Below are positions 33,473 to 43,524 of a stretch of 64,000 bases of DNA, piece by piece; position 1 is the stretch's first letter; every line of letters begins with the position of its first letter. This DNA comes from Arsenophonus sp052171895 (GTDB lineage Bacteria > Pseudomonadota > Gammaproteobacteria > Enterobacterales > Enterobacteriaceae). The stretch spans positions 117,598-181,597 of the forward strand of contig JBQMRN010000005.1 of NCBI GenBank assembly GCA_052171895.1, in the 5' to 3' direction. The position numbers and the translations under genes are program-made. Under the pieces are notes generated by a model. It ran no database searches, was not told where the DNA came from, and worked only from the letters and a program-made list of their open reading frames with translations.

Positions 33473-34042
33473 ATGGTTGATGAAATATCCCTTTCATTTC
33501 GGAATATTATTTCCGCGCTAAATGAAGGTAAAATAATAGCATATCCAACAGAAGCTGTTTTTGGGCTTGGATGTGATCCTGATAACGATAAAGTAGTCCG
33601 TCAGTTATTATCTTTAAAACAGCGATCATGGAAAAAAGGATTAATTTTAATAGCTGGAAATTATAAACAATTAATACCTTATATTGATGTTAATAAATTA
33701 ACTAATTTACAAAAAGAAATGATGCTTTCAATAGGGTCTGAAGCTATAACCTGGGTAGTACCCGCTAGAAAAGAGATACCAAAATGGTTAACAGGAAAAT
33801 TTGATTCACTTGCGGTTCGGATTACAAATTTTAAGTTAATTAAAAGACTTTGTTTTTTATATGGAAAACCATTGATTTCTACTAGTGCTAATTTAAATGG
33901 ATTATCACCATGTAGAACAAAAGAAGAAGTTATTGCTCAGTTCAATGGCCAAATATCCATTTTAGAAGGTTCTGTTGGAGGACATAAAAATCCATCTGAA
34001 ATTCGAGATATAATGACTGATCACTTGTATCGAAAAGGTTAA
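33473..34042 (+). CDS. tsaC: Threonylcarbamoyl-AMP synthase TsaC, with altered conserved motif
   Basis: TsaC makes threonylcarbamoyl-AMP from threonine, bicarbonate and ATP for the t6A37 modification of ANN-decoding tRNAs in the cytosol. The frame is open over 189 residues (E. coli 190) and collinear: IIAYPTEAVFGLGCDPDN, LSLKQRSWKKGLILIAGNY, FDSLAVRITN, PLISTSANLNGLSPCR and GG.KNPSEIRD. One point is odd: the highly conserved WPGP of the family (SRWPGPVT in E. coli) is replaced by GSEA at residues 88-91 (SIGSEAIT). aroE follows after 5 bases, the enteric order. Start ATG 33473 fits the family. Activity is uncertain. Confidence 0.9.
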   Translation: MVDEISLSFRNIISALNEGKIIAYPTEAVFGLGCDPDNDKVVRQLLSLKQRSWKKGLILIAGNYKQLIPYIDVNKLTNLQKEMMLSIGSEAITWVVPARKEIPKWLTGKFDSLAVRITNFKLIKRLCFLYGKPLISTSANLNGLSPCRTKEEVIAQFNGQISILEGSVGGHKNPSEIRDIMTDHLYRKG

Positions 34043-34047
34043 TATAA

Positions 34048-34854
34048 ATGGAAGAATTTGCGATATTTGGAAATCCAGTAGTACATAGTAAATCACCACT
34101 CATTCATAAATTATTTACTGAACAAACTAGTATTAAATATGAATATGGAAAAGTGCTAGTTCCTTTAAATAAATTTAAAGAAAAATTAGATAATTTTTTT
34201 TATCAAGGAGGAAGGGGGGCAAATATTACCTTGCCTTTTAAGGAGTTAGCCTATCATAATGTTGATGAATTAACTGAAAATGCTCAAATATGTGGCTCAG
34301 TTAATACTATCAAGAAGTTAGATAATCATAGATTATTAGGTGATAATACAGATGGAATAGGTTTAGTTTTAGATCTTGAACGTTTGAGATTTATTGAAAA
34401 GGGGATGCATATATTAGTAATTGGTGCTGGTGGCGCAGCACGTGGTGTTATGGCTTCTATTTTAAATTACGGTTGTCGAATAACGATTACAAATCGAACA
34501 TTTAGTAAGGCAGATGAATTAGCAAAACGATTTGCTGGTATAGGCCATATCAATTCATTAATGTTAGAGTCTATTCATTCTGCTGAATACGATTTAGTTA
34601 TTAATGCGACATCTTCTGGTATTACAAAGGAAGTTCCTAGTATTTCACCTAATATATTTAGGCAAAATGTTTTTTGTTATGATATGTTCTATCGATTAAA
34701 TGAAACACCATTTTTAACATTAGCAAAAAACCATGGAGTATTAAAATATGCTGATGGTTTTGGTATGTTAGTAGGTCAGGCAGCTTTTTCTTTTAAATTG
34801 TGGCACGGTAAATTACCTGATATTTCATCTGTATTACAGCGATCAAAAAAATAG
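34048..34854 (+). CDS. aroE: Shikimate dehydrogenase AroE
   Basis: AroE reduces 3-dehydroshikimate to shikimate with NADPH, step four of the chorismate pathway. The 268-residue protein is close to E. coli AroE (272). Substrate-binding serines 14 and 16 lie in NPVVHSKSPLIHKLF, catalytic Lys65 in NITLPFKELAY and Asp102 in GDNTDGIG. The NADP loop GAGGAARGV begins near residue 127, with NRT after the second strand, and QAAFSF near the C-terminus contacts substrate. It follows tsaC by 5 bases, so both are probably cotranscribed. No disruption seen. Retention suggests that aromatic compound synthesis is still needed. Confidence 0.96.
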   Translation: MEEFAIFGNPVVHSKSPLIHKLFTEQTSIKYEYGKVLVPLNKFKEKLDNFFYQGGRGANITLPFKELAYHNVDELTENAQICGSVNTIKKLDNHRLLGDNTDGIGLVLDLERLRFIEKGMHILVIGAGGAARGVMASILNYGCRITITNRTFSKADELAKRFAGIGHINSLMLESIHSAEYDLVINATSSGITKEVPSISPNIFRQNVFCYDMFYRLNETPFLTLAKNHGVLKYADGFGMLVGQAAFSFKLWHGKLPDISSVLQRSKK

Positions 34855-34918
34855 TAACATAAATTATGTTGGTATTTTTATACGGAAAATTGATAACAAT
34901 ATCAATCAGATAAAATTG

Positions 34919-36338
34919 AAGTTATTAGCAAATCTAATACATGATGGCCCATGCTAGGCTAAGTTCCACTCTTATGCTTCGTGAATTTGTTCTCCATCAT
35001 TAAATTGGAGGTTATTTCCACGCCAGGTTACTAGATAAATCCACTGAGCCACTTCCAACTTTTCTGAATAGACTGTAGCAGCTAAAATAGCATTGAAAGA
35101 ATTGTTTTCTTGAACCACAGTTTTTCGCGTGTCCGCTTCGTAGCCTCAACTATTGAAAAGCCGATTTAATCGGCTTCGTCGTTCTTATTGGCGAAACGTG
35201 CCTATTACTTGCTCTGACGGGAAGTTGTAGAATGTCAAGAGCTCTTCTTGATCTTTCTTCATGTTCTTCATTGCTTGTAGAATACTGCGCTGAAACTTTA
35301 CAAGCAAAACATCAAGGGCTTTATTAGCGGCATCATGGCTCTCTCTAGCCGAACTTCCTCTTTTCTTCTCCAACAGATCAGCCTTAACTTTCCTTACATA
35401 CCTTTTTGAAGTGAAGTATATTACCTGTTTTGTGTGCTAAACAGCATTGGTGCTACGTGTCCGGGAATATCTTTGCCATTGCATTTCAAAAACTAAGGGT
35501 ACACCATCCCCACGTAGCAAGCTTAAAAGATACAGTTAAGCCACGTCGCTCGTAGACCATTAAAAAGTTAGACCAAGTTCTCTTCTGAGTCTCTATAACC
35601 ATCTTAGACCGCAACTACCTCTTTACATCCATGCTCAGTGATGCCGATAATTACCTAGCAGCCAAAGGCAATTATCTTGCCTGACAGGACTGTATATATC
35701 ATCTGCTAAGAAATAAACGTAGCGCGTATCGCTTAAATCCCACTAGGCACCATTGCCTCTGCTCTTCAAAGCATTACTGTTTCAGTCTACTAATACTACT
35801 TATAGAGAGAGCATGTACTTTTTTACCAAGAAACGGCACTAGAGCTTTATGAAAATCACCGATGGAGATGCTAGAGGTAGAGAGAGCCATGATAGAAATT
35901 CTTCAACGCTTTTTAAACGCTTCAAATAATTCGATAGTAACAAGCTGTTGAAGTATATTCTGTTGCCGCTGCGATCCCCTGACCTTAGGCACTTTAATCT
36001 CAACAGCCACCAATACCAATCTATATGCTTCGCTGTGAGAATAAAACCATTATGGCAGATAGCATAAGACATCCATTGACAAGGCAGCGTTCAGCATGTT
36101 CTTTCGCAGCATGCCTTCAAGCTCAACTTCAACAGCGATGCCTATCAGCTACCTGGCACACTTACAGATAAGTTCATGTAAGGGATCACAGGTAATATCT
36201 GGTTTCGCGGATACCTTACCTGTATGGTAAAAACTTTTCATAGCATATCATCTCTATGATATTAAATTTATTTATGAAATCAATTAGATCGATATGCCAG
36301 TATCTCCGAAACCCCATACACCAAAATGAGCATAATTC
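34919..36338 (-). mobile_element. IS256-family insertion sequence, degenerate copy B
   Basis: Same element as the copy at 30686-32114, about the same length, minus strand. Readable: KVRGS..RSGNRIYFNSLLLS then NYLKRLKSVEEFLSWL (36000-35880), an IGITEHG-like region near 35640, HQRCL and a RESHDAANKALDVLLVKFQR block with KKDQEELLTFYNFPSEQV (35350-35215). The ends resemble the copy A terminal repeats (AAGTTATTAGCAAATCT at 34919; the complement of GAATTATGCTCATTTTG ending 36338). Internally broken by stops. Confidence 0.8.
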
Positions 36339-36344
36339 AATCAG

Positions 36345-36925
36345 AGTACTATTTTATACTCTCCTATATGTTAATTTTTATAAATTCATCCAGATGGCTT
36401 AGAATCATTCTCCTAGAAAGGAGAAACTGAGTAAATAAGGAAGACAATATACAACTTTAGGTGTTTTACACCTCCTGTTTATCTGAAGCGCTTTATGATC
36501 TTTCTCCAAAAATTAATGATGATAAACCGAGTAAATTTTCATGACACCCTAAAATGGCCATACAGAAATGCGTCAGACTTTGGTCCCCAATTTTTTCGAC
36601 ATGTAAGTATTATCCGGCTTTAGTCACGATTATCTTTGGTTTTAAGAAAACTACTAGACGATAAATCCGATGACACTGGATACAACTGCATTAAGAGGCA
36701 ATGACTAAAAGTATGCTTGCTGATGAATTAATCACCTATATAGAATTAATCACCTATATAGATAGGGAAGTAGGGATAATCCACATCTCCTTCACCCCAC
36801 ATTTGGACAAATACAAAAATAACTTGCCCGATAGACCTGATAAATGAGGAAGGACATGATGATGATTTTTATTTTTCTGGGAAGATACCCCAGAGGGTAA
36901 TTTACCCAGATGTATCCACCAAGCC
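36345..36925. repeat. Unidentified repeated segment, copy 1
   Basis: About 570 bases similar, with small gaps, to 43525-44090. Matching stretches include AGTACTATTTTATACTCT near the left end, a CCTGTTTATCTGAAGCGC/ TATGAAGCACTTTATAATCT pair, CGACATGTAAGTATTAT and GATACCCC near the right end. The plus strand reads pieces such as CKYYPALVTIIFGF that recur in copy 2, so it was probably coding. It abuts the IS256 copy on the left and the IS91 relic on the right, so it may be the 5' part of an IS91-type element or a separate element. I do not recognise the product. Confidence 0.55.
36725..36760 (+). repeat. Perfect 18-bp tandem duplication
   Basis: GAATTAATCACCTATATA occurs at 36725-36742 and again at 36743-36760. 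The related segment at 43525-44090 has a single copy at the matching place, so the duplication arose after the two segments separated. Confidence 0.9.
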
Positions 36926-36959
36926 CAACTAAACTTTTTTTACCATTGATAATGACAAA

Positions 36960-38010
36960 AATAATTTTCTTGAAAAAATGGTGAAATTCTTAACTCATGG
37001 ACTCGTCTATCTATCAAGCGAATTCTTACCTGCATCACTACCTGCATCACTTCTGCCAGAGATCTCCGGAGCAAGCTACTACTACTATGCCTCTCCTAAA
37101 TCTTCCCACCGCTATTTTTTCTGCAAAAACTGTAAGTTAAAAGCCTGCAGTTCATGCGCCTTCAAAGCTACCGAGCAGTGGTTATCAGAGCAGGTTCATA
37201 TTTTACTCAAGTACGACTTGGCAACAGATTACTTTTAGTATGCCCCATCTTCTTTGGCCTTTTTTAAACAATAATTGGCCGAGACTTAACCCTTCTGTTT
37301 CGCGCTGTGGCCAACTCCATGGCGCTATGTTCAAGTTGGCAGGCAAACAAAGAAGGTGTAGAAATTGATATCTTCTCTACCTTACACAGACTTATGGTCA
37401 ACAACTCAATCAATATCCCCATTTTCATGTCTCCCTCACTCATGGCGGTCTGAATATTAAACATGCTATAAGCACATAGCTGTTAAAAAAAAAGTGATAT
37501 AAGAAATCTGGTTATGGCCTGTCAACCGTCTGTTGCGTTACAGCTATAACCTGATAAATATCCCAGTACCCGTTTCCTGCTTCTTTTGCATATCCGTAAC
37601 AGGAACCAGTAGTAGCGTTACTTAAAGGCATAGTAAAAATGTTACTGGTAAGTACACTTCGCTAAAAATGAAATGGGCGTCTAGTATAAGTATGAAATAC
37701 CTCGCCACGTTACTTTAAACCTCCGCTTGTATTCGAATAAAAACTAGGATATTAGCGAGGAGACGAAAAGAGGAGCGGTTGCGCGCGTATCATTAGTATG
37801 ACAACAGCACTCAACAACACCGCCAGCAGACACTAACGCAAGAAGAGATGATCGGGCGCTATAATTAGCCATATATTCTGACGAGGCATTTTAAAATGCT
37901 CCATTACCATGGTTTCTTTCGAATCGTAAACGAAAAACACTATTCATGAATATCTACAAGGTGCTATGCTGGAGAGATGAAGGCCAATAAAAAACAAAAA
38001 AACAGGGGTT
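36960..38010 (+). mobile_element. IS91-family insertion sequence, degenerate
   Basis: IS91 elements transpose by rolling circle with an HUH-type transposase. The zinc-binding N-terminus is readable: SSHRYFFCKNCKLKACSSCA then FKATEQWLSEQVHILL (37099-37220), corresponding to CG....TC..SCG.KATEQW...Q..ILP. It continues with AETLTLLFRAVANS and GVEIDIFSTLHRL (37278-37390, family PLLNELFR.A...L....G...GIF.ALHTYGR) and QHRQQTLTQEEMIGR with a RHFKMLHYHGFF block (37815-37915). The HxH region is eroded (INIPIFMSPSL). Many frameshifts are present, so it is inactive. Confidence 0.7.
37028..37051 (+). repeat. Perfect 12-bp tandem duplication
   Basis: ACCTGCATCACT is present twice in direct succession, inside the IS91 relic. 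This adds four residues (LPAS) to the reading frame. Confidence 0.9.
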
Positions 38011-38289
38011 CGCCCTGATGATACAGGGGGCAGGGGGACTCATATACGCACAAATCTGTATAAATATATTCTGTGTAGCAACACAGTTTATTTTTACCGA
38101 TAATCAAGAAATTAGGTAAAGAGGCAATGGAATTCTTGTTAGAAACAATGCATGAAATAGAGAAAAAAGATTATCCCCCCCTAGTTTAACCCTAGGGTTA
38201 ATATTTCTAAAATTAATGGATTAGGTTAAAAAGCATACTATTTGATGAAGTTTTAACTTACAACAGACCCAAATAAACCAATTCTATCT
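38011..38289. other. Short tract between IS91 relic and recJ relic
   Basis: AT-rich DNA. In enteric genomes prfB-lysS lie beyond recJ, but no trace of them is readable here, so the IS91 and IS256 block marks a break in synteny. Confidence 0.35.
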
Positions 38290-41240
38290 CCTTTTAGTAA
38301 AAAAAATAGCTTTTACTCTTCAATTAAAGATTGACTTAATTTCCTAAGCATTAAGTTTATAAGTCAACTCGAGCATTTTAATACTATTGTCAGGTCAATA
38401 AACGGTATCAATATTAAAGACGATGCCATCAATCATCGGAGCAGCAGCAACAAGCCCCAATGCATCTTTCATCTCTTTTAGATGAAAATCACCGACAAAA
38501 CGTTGTTGCAGTAAATGAAATTTACCATCTAAATAAGGATTAGGAAAGAAAGCCTATGGCCACCATAAGCCAGCCATTTCTAATTAGTTTAGCAATATCC
38601 AATGATAACTTTTCATTATTTAGTTCACCATCACTCCAAATAACCCCCCTTTAAACATATTATTTATCAAGCAGTTTCTACTATCAATTAGCAAAGTTCT
38701 CTTGAAACTAAGTAAACTTCTGCTTCTCCAGCGTTAATCCTGCATGCCATGGGGGGGAATATGCTAGATAAACTTTAGAATTAATCTTGGATTAAGCATA
38801 TATAAGCGTTCAACAGGATCTCATAAATGCAAACCATAGATGGAAAACACCCCCAGAACCTTTTAAAATCCCTTTACCTGCAGGCGCGAAAGCGATAACC
38901 AGACTATGAAAACATTCTTTGATCTGATAAGCTAATATTCCGAGTATTCCCTGATACCATTCAGGATGATAAAGTGCAGGAGCATTGGATATTTAATGAA
39001 TTTTTCTACTTGCTCAAAAATATGCCAGATCCCTGACCACCATGCCATGACCTCCTTTTAATGCATATCCTATTCAATTTCACTGCAGATAACGATTTAA
39101 ACTATCTAATTCATTGATCAATTTTCTAACGTAAAAAATATCGTCAATCAATACCAGCTACACACCTACACCGATTGATATATCATCTAATTTTATATTC
39201 CGGCAGCATTGAGTCTTGAGCAAATTGAGAAACCTAAATCATTACCAAGAAGACGAACAATATCACGTTTAGACATTTAAATCAAGAATTTGATCCCAAC
39301 AACACGGCTTAGCTCCGCCTGAATACGATTTAAACCTTGATAGACTAAAATACGATTATGAGTATCCAGGGGAACAACTTCTGCCCAGTACCCTAATACA
39401 ACCAAATCTAATAATTCAGCTACATTAAGCATCTTACCTGACTATTACTTAAACTAATCCCTTTGATGCAAACCAGTACATAATGCTGATATCAAATAAA
39501 ACTAACGCTAACACACCCGCTAATATTTTTAATATAAAGTGACAATCAGCTAAATTAGCTGCTATATCCTGGAAGATAATCTGGTTTTTTGAATAATTCA
39601 AGTTTAACTTTGAACCCATCTTTCATAGACTGAAATGGAGTTATACTACCCAATACTGATTGGGGTAATTTCTGATTATATAACTAAATATATCAATATA
39701 AAGTGATTTCACGCTCTTCACCAGAATTGAAATGATGGCTTTCACCCACATCTACTATGTGCCCATTAAATCGCTCGAGCATAGCATTCGTTTGAAGATG
39801 CCTCGGCAGGCTAAATCGATGTTTTATTCCAAGCTCTGTACACAAACTGGGTGGAATTCCTGTTTCCCACTAGCTGAAGGTTTTCGCAGACCAAAAAGGC
39901 AGCTATAATTTCTTTTCCATTATCTGTAACTACCAGATAGCATACCCATAGAACATGCTCAGTTAAGATCACGTATAAGCATCGAAAATTGCCTGGGATA
40001 TTGATTGGCCTTATCCTTATTCCTTATTCCTTATGCCTTATCCTTATAAAGACGGATAAAAATCCATCAAGTTGTGCGATCTATACCTATGAAAAGATAA
40101 CGTCGTAAAGTTTCATTTAGCATTTTAGGAAAATATTTCACATCTACCTGCATATAAGCAGGCTCGTAGCTTTAAACGCTTTATCCTTCCGCTTTACTGC
40201 TCTTCCTGGCTTATTTTATCCAAATTCCCCACCCACTTCCGCCGTGCCTACATAAAAGCCATCCAACCTAGAAATCCAGACAAAACAGGGTTTATGAATT
40301 CGCGTACTACTGCCACAGCTAGCTAAGCAGCAAATCGTCGAGACAGAGAAAAATCTTTTTCGCAGAGAAAAATAACTAGGCCTTCCTGAATAGGCTATAG
40401 TATCGGTCTCTCTAAACCATGGGGAAGATAGCCATGATCATAAGTATCATTTTGTTTTTGCTATTTAGCAAAGGTAAAGTTCGGATATGCCACACATAAC
40501 GCTTAGCTAAAATAAACCCATGCTCTTCTTCCTGGCATGAAGAGCAGATCTGATTTTAATTGTTGTAGTTGCCTGACGCTGAAGCCTCATCATCATGATA
40601 TTTTTCCCCATCAACTATATCCCTTAGTAGCCATCTTGCCATGAATAGGGCTGTGCGTGCGACAAAAATCTATATAATGATTCAGGACAAATTAATTAAA
40701 ATTAATAATTGGTTCTACAGAAGGTAAGGTTTCTCATAGCAAATGGTTGTCAGTAATAATCATTTTATTCCATCTTGATAAGCAACACCAATGCCTTTCC
40801 TTCCATAGGAATATATACTATTATCAACAATAATAATAAGTTGTGTTTTTTAATAACTTCATTAATAACCTGCAGGCTAAACTCAATAAACATCTTTAAA
40901 TCGGTTAGGAACTAAATAATCAAAATGATGGTATTCCCCAGCGCGCTCAGAGCTCGCAGTATCAAATCTTGTACTAGTTGCACCATCGTCGTAAAAATCA
41001 CCAATCACTATAATTCGCAACTTTTCATTTATAACAATGAATAACAGCTGACCCGCTGTTTCATACCATTAAGTGATTACTAATTAAGTAATCCTTTACA
41101 CCTACTTCTAACTCATTTTCTGATAAAACACCCCCAGCATGGCGTATAAACGGCGTAATACAGACGATAAATATGCATAGGAAGATAGCCTTCATCTGCT
41201 TTCAGTCGGCGACGAAGTTGTATTTTTATATTTATTGTTA
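38290..41240 (-). pseudogene. recJ: Single-strand exonuclease RecJ, degenerate and split by IS481
   Basis: RecJ is a 5'-3' single-strand DNA exonuclease used in recombination and mismatch repair. The N-terminal part reads from 41240 down: IQLRRRLKADE, KGLL, VIFTTMVQLVQDLILRALSA (matching DFDADGATST..SVLA), IITDNHLL and PSVEPIIN near 40700. The C-terminal part resumes at 39550: LADCHFILKILAGV, LDLVVLGYWAEVVPLDTHNR, GL.LRDPVERL-like block, LDGKFHLLQQRFVGDFHLKE and MIDGIVFNIDT (38560-38400). An IS481 copy (39562-40690) interrupts it between residues equivalent to EAIINPN and L.DCNFP. Frameshifts are numerous. It lies downstream of dsbC, as in E. coli. Confidence 0.85.
39562..40690 (-). mobile_element. 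IS481-family insertion sequence, degenerate, inside recJ
   Basis: Aligned by eye with the copies at 25048-26178 (inverted relative to this one) and 61776-62880 (same strand). The transposase is on the minus strand, from about 40640 down to 39600: TTTIK..QIC start block, WLCRHGGSG-like linker, ENGKEIIAA near 39915, CTELGIKHRF then LPRHLQTNAMLERFNGH (39840-39765) and YNQKLPQSVLGS near 39670. The last blocks are typical of IS481 (ERFNGR, YN...PQ.AL). A tract of CCTTATT-like repeats (40009-40046) has expanded inside it. Inactive. Confidence 0.75.
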
Positions 41241-41248
41241 ATTCATTA

Positions 41249-41956
41249 TTATTTTTTCTTAAGCTTTTCTAACCATTTAATTAAGTCATCTGCGTCCATA
41301 TAACCAGGTATTATTGTGCCATCTTCTAACACTAAAGCAGGTGTTCCATTGATTTCAAGCATATGCCCGATATTAAATTGAGCGGCAATATCAACCGTTT
41401 TACATTTTCCAATCGGAAAAACCCTTTCACCTTTTAAAGCATCTGTTAATGCTTTTTGGGGATTAGCGCTACACCAGATAGATGTCATTATTTTAGCTGA
41501 TTCCTGCTGAAGGCCATTGCGAGGGAAGGCTAAATAACGTACGGTGATACCCTTTTTATTATATTCTTCTATATCTTGATGAAATTTCTTGCAATAACCA
41601 CAAGTAACATCAGTAAATACGGTAACAAGATATTTTTCCTCTTGTGCCTTAAATATAATCATCTGGTCAGTCATTGCTTCTATTTTCTTTCCCAAGATCT
41701 GATTTGTAATATTAACTGGCATTTGACTACTTAAATCATAAATAGGACCTTCTAATAAATACTTAGCATCTTCGGTTACATAAACCAGCCCTTGGTTAGT
41801 AATCACTATACTCAGACCTACAATAGGTGACGGATTGATATTCTCAGTTTCTATGCCAATTTTATTTAATGTTCTTTTGATAGCCACATCATCAGCCAAT
41901 ACAGAATATGACACTGCGAGCAGAAAACCAATTAACCATACGATATTTTTTTTCAT
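41249..41956 (-). CDS. dsbC: Periplasmic disulfide isomerase DsbC
   Basis: DsbC shuffles wrong disulfide bonds in periplasmic proteins and is kept reduced by DsbD. The protein has 235 residues (E. coli 236). A cleavable signal peptide (KKNIVWLIGFLLAVSYSVLA) is followed by the dimerisation domain (about 22-80) and the thioredoxin-fold domain. The active-site CGYC is at Cys119-Cys122 (FTDVTCGYCKKFH), the cis-Pro is in NGTPALVLEDGTIIPGY, and a second Cys pair (SIWCSAN and IGKCKTVD) is present. It lies between relics of xerD and recJ, the E. coli operon order. It alone of the three remains intact, implying selection for periplasmic folding. Confidence 0.96.
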   Translation of the reverse strand: MKKNIVWLIGFLLAVSYSVLADDVAIKRTLNKIGIETENINPSPIVGLSIVITNQGLVYVTEDAKYLLEGPIYDLSSQMPVNITNQILGKKIEAMTDQMIIFKAQEEKYLVTVFTDVTCGYCKKFHQDIEEYNKKGITVRYLAFPRNGLQQESAKIMTSIWCSANPQKALTDALKGERVFPIGKCKTVDIAAQFNIGHMLEINGTPALVLEDGTIIPGYMDADDLIKWLEKLKKK

Positions 41957-41964
41957 TTAAAATT

Positions 41965-42880
41965 TCCTGATCCTCAATCAACCTGGAGGATGATGTTGTT
42001 TATGCAATCCTATTAACCGCGCTCTGTGATGTGGCAAGATTGGTATAGATCTGGTAGAATAATCACTATGTCCAAGTAATATTTATACTATACGGAAATC
42101 TGCGCCATGATTCAGAAATGGGTTGAAAAGCATGTTTTAATACGTGAGGAGAAAGTTTTTCACTATCAATTCCAGCAACTGCTGCATAATATTTAATCCA
42201 ATGCAAAAAAGTCTAACGCACCATTTGCGTACCCCTTACTGTGAAATAACACATCATTGCCCAATCCATTAAATGGGATTGGATGACTTTTCGTTAAATA
42301 AGTTTCTAGCCAATAAATATCTTCTTCATCCAAGTTTGGGCTAGCCAACCGTTTTTTATTACCTTTCCAACTACCCGAATAACACCCTAACGTAAACTAA
42401 TATCTATTAATGTTAGCCAAAGCAGTTCAGAACTACCTAACCCAGATACATAAAGCACATCAAGCATTATTTTATCTCTTAATTCAATCAGATCATTAGT
42501 TGTAGATACATACAGTAAGTCTTCAAGTTATTTCTCATTAAGATCTTTTATGTAGCCATTTTAGAAATTTAGGTGCCTATAATTGATAATTATGCCATCA
42601 GATCATCATCGGTGCGCAGTTTCTTACGATAGAAATACTGGAATAAGCATCGTATAGGCATTGCACTAAGTAAACGAGTAGAACTGATTGTTTTATAACA
42701 CTACCATCAACACACGTTAAGGCTAGAAAAGATTATAAATCTATGATCTATACCTTAAGCAGATCATAACCATAGCCAAACAACCAGTAAGTAGTACTTC
42801 TAAATCAGTACTATAAAAAGAAAGTATATTACCTGCTAAATCATGCTCAAGAAAAATACTATCGAGAAATTATTCTATCA
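41965..42880 (-). pseudogene. xerD: Site-specific tyrosine recombinase XerD, degenerate
   Basis: XerD acts with XerC at dif to resolve chromosome dimers. On the minus strand the C-terminus reads FSPHVLKHAF (about 42160), HGADFRIV, LLGHSDYSTRSIPI then LPHHRARLIGLHKQHHPPG near 42065-41985, corresponding to SPHVLRHAFATHLLNHGADL, RVVQMLLGHSDLSTTQIYTH and LK.LH..HHPRA. Farther up, LYVSGLGSSELLWL and MLDVLY appear near 42450 and LEDLLYVSTTNDLIELRDKI near 42490 (ARD.AMLE.LYATGLRVSEL). Shifts disrupt it. Position upstream of dsbC matches E. coli. Confidence 0.8.
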
Positions 42881-43284
42881 ACAAATGACTATTTTTATTT
42901 TTTAGTTGACATAACAGCACTCAATGCACTCTCCTATAAATTAATTGCACCATATTATGCCTCAAAAAATACTTTCTGCTATAGTGCCATATTAATATTT
43001 ATGCATATTGTTTCTTTATTAATAAAATGAGAATGATAAGTTCATATAACTAATTAAATTAAATGGTTAAATCAATAGCAACTCATTAATTATAGTATTA
43101 ATTATTATTAATTAGGAATAAAAAACTATTGATCCAACTAATTTCTTATAAATGATTGCATATTATATACAATAACCGATATTTAAATTTGTAATAAATA
43201 AAAATTATAGATATTATTATAAATATTTATTTTTAAAAAATTAAAATTAACTTAAAAAATAAATGAACTACTTTATTAGTTGAT
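42881..43284. other. Very AT-rich intergenic stretch
   Basis: Mostly A and T with long runs; no readable gene. It probably represents the eroded 5' flank of xerD and the target of the IS256 end at 43285. Confidence 0.4.
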
Positions 43285-43505
43285 GAAGTTATATTCATTT
43301 CTAGTGTATGGAGTTTTTTAGAAGATGGCAGCATATTCTGGTGATTGATTTTTTGAATAATTTCAACATCAAAGAGATCATATACCATGAAAAAATCTAC
43401 CTTACAGGTATCAGCAAAACTAAATATTACCTCTGATCCCTTGCATGAACGAACGTAGCTCACTATGGTGTGAGCTACGAAGCTATGCTGATTGATTCGT
43501 AGGAA
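43285..43505 (+). mobile_element. IS256 terminal fragment, plus orientation
   Basis: About 200 bases similar to the start of the IS256 copy at 63631: the terminal repeat (GAAGTTATATTCATTTCTAG against GAGTTATGCTCATTTCTCG), TGATTGATTT followed by GAAT..TTTCA, and ATATACCATGAAAA....CTACAG. It is the 5' end of the element with the transposase start only. A 92-codon minus-strand frame across it is a shadow. Confidence 0.65.
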
Positions 43506-43524
43506 ATTCATGATATGAGTACTG

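Noticed and set aside
43233..43511. Minus-strand 92-residue frame as a gene
   Set aside because: It is antisense to an IS256 end and is not conserved in the equivalent sequence at 63631.
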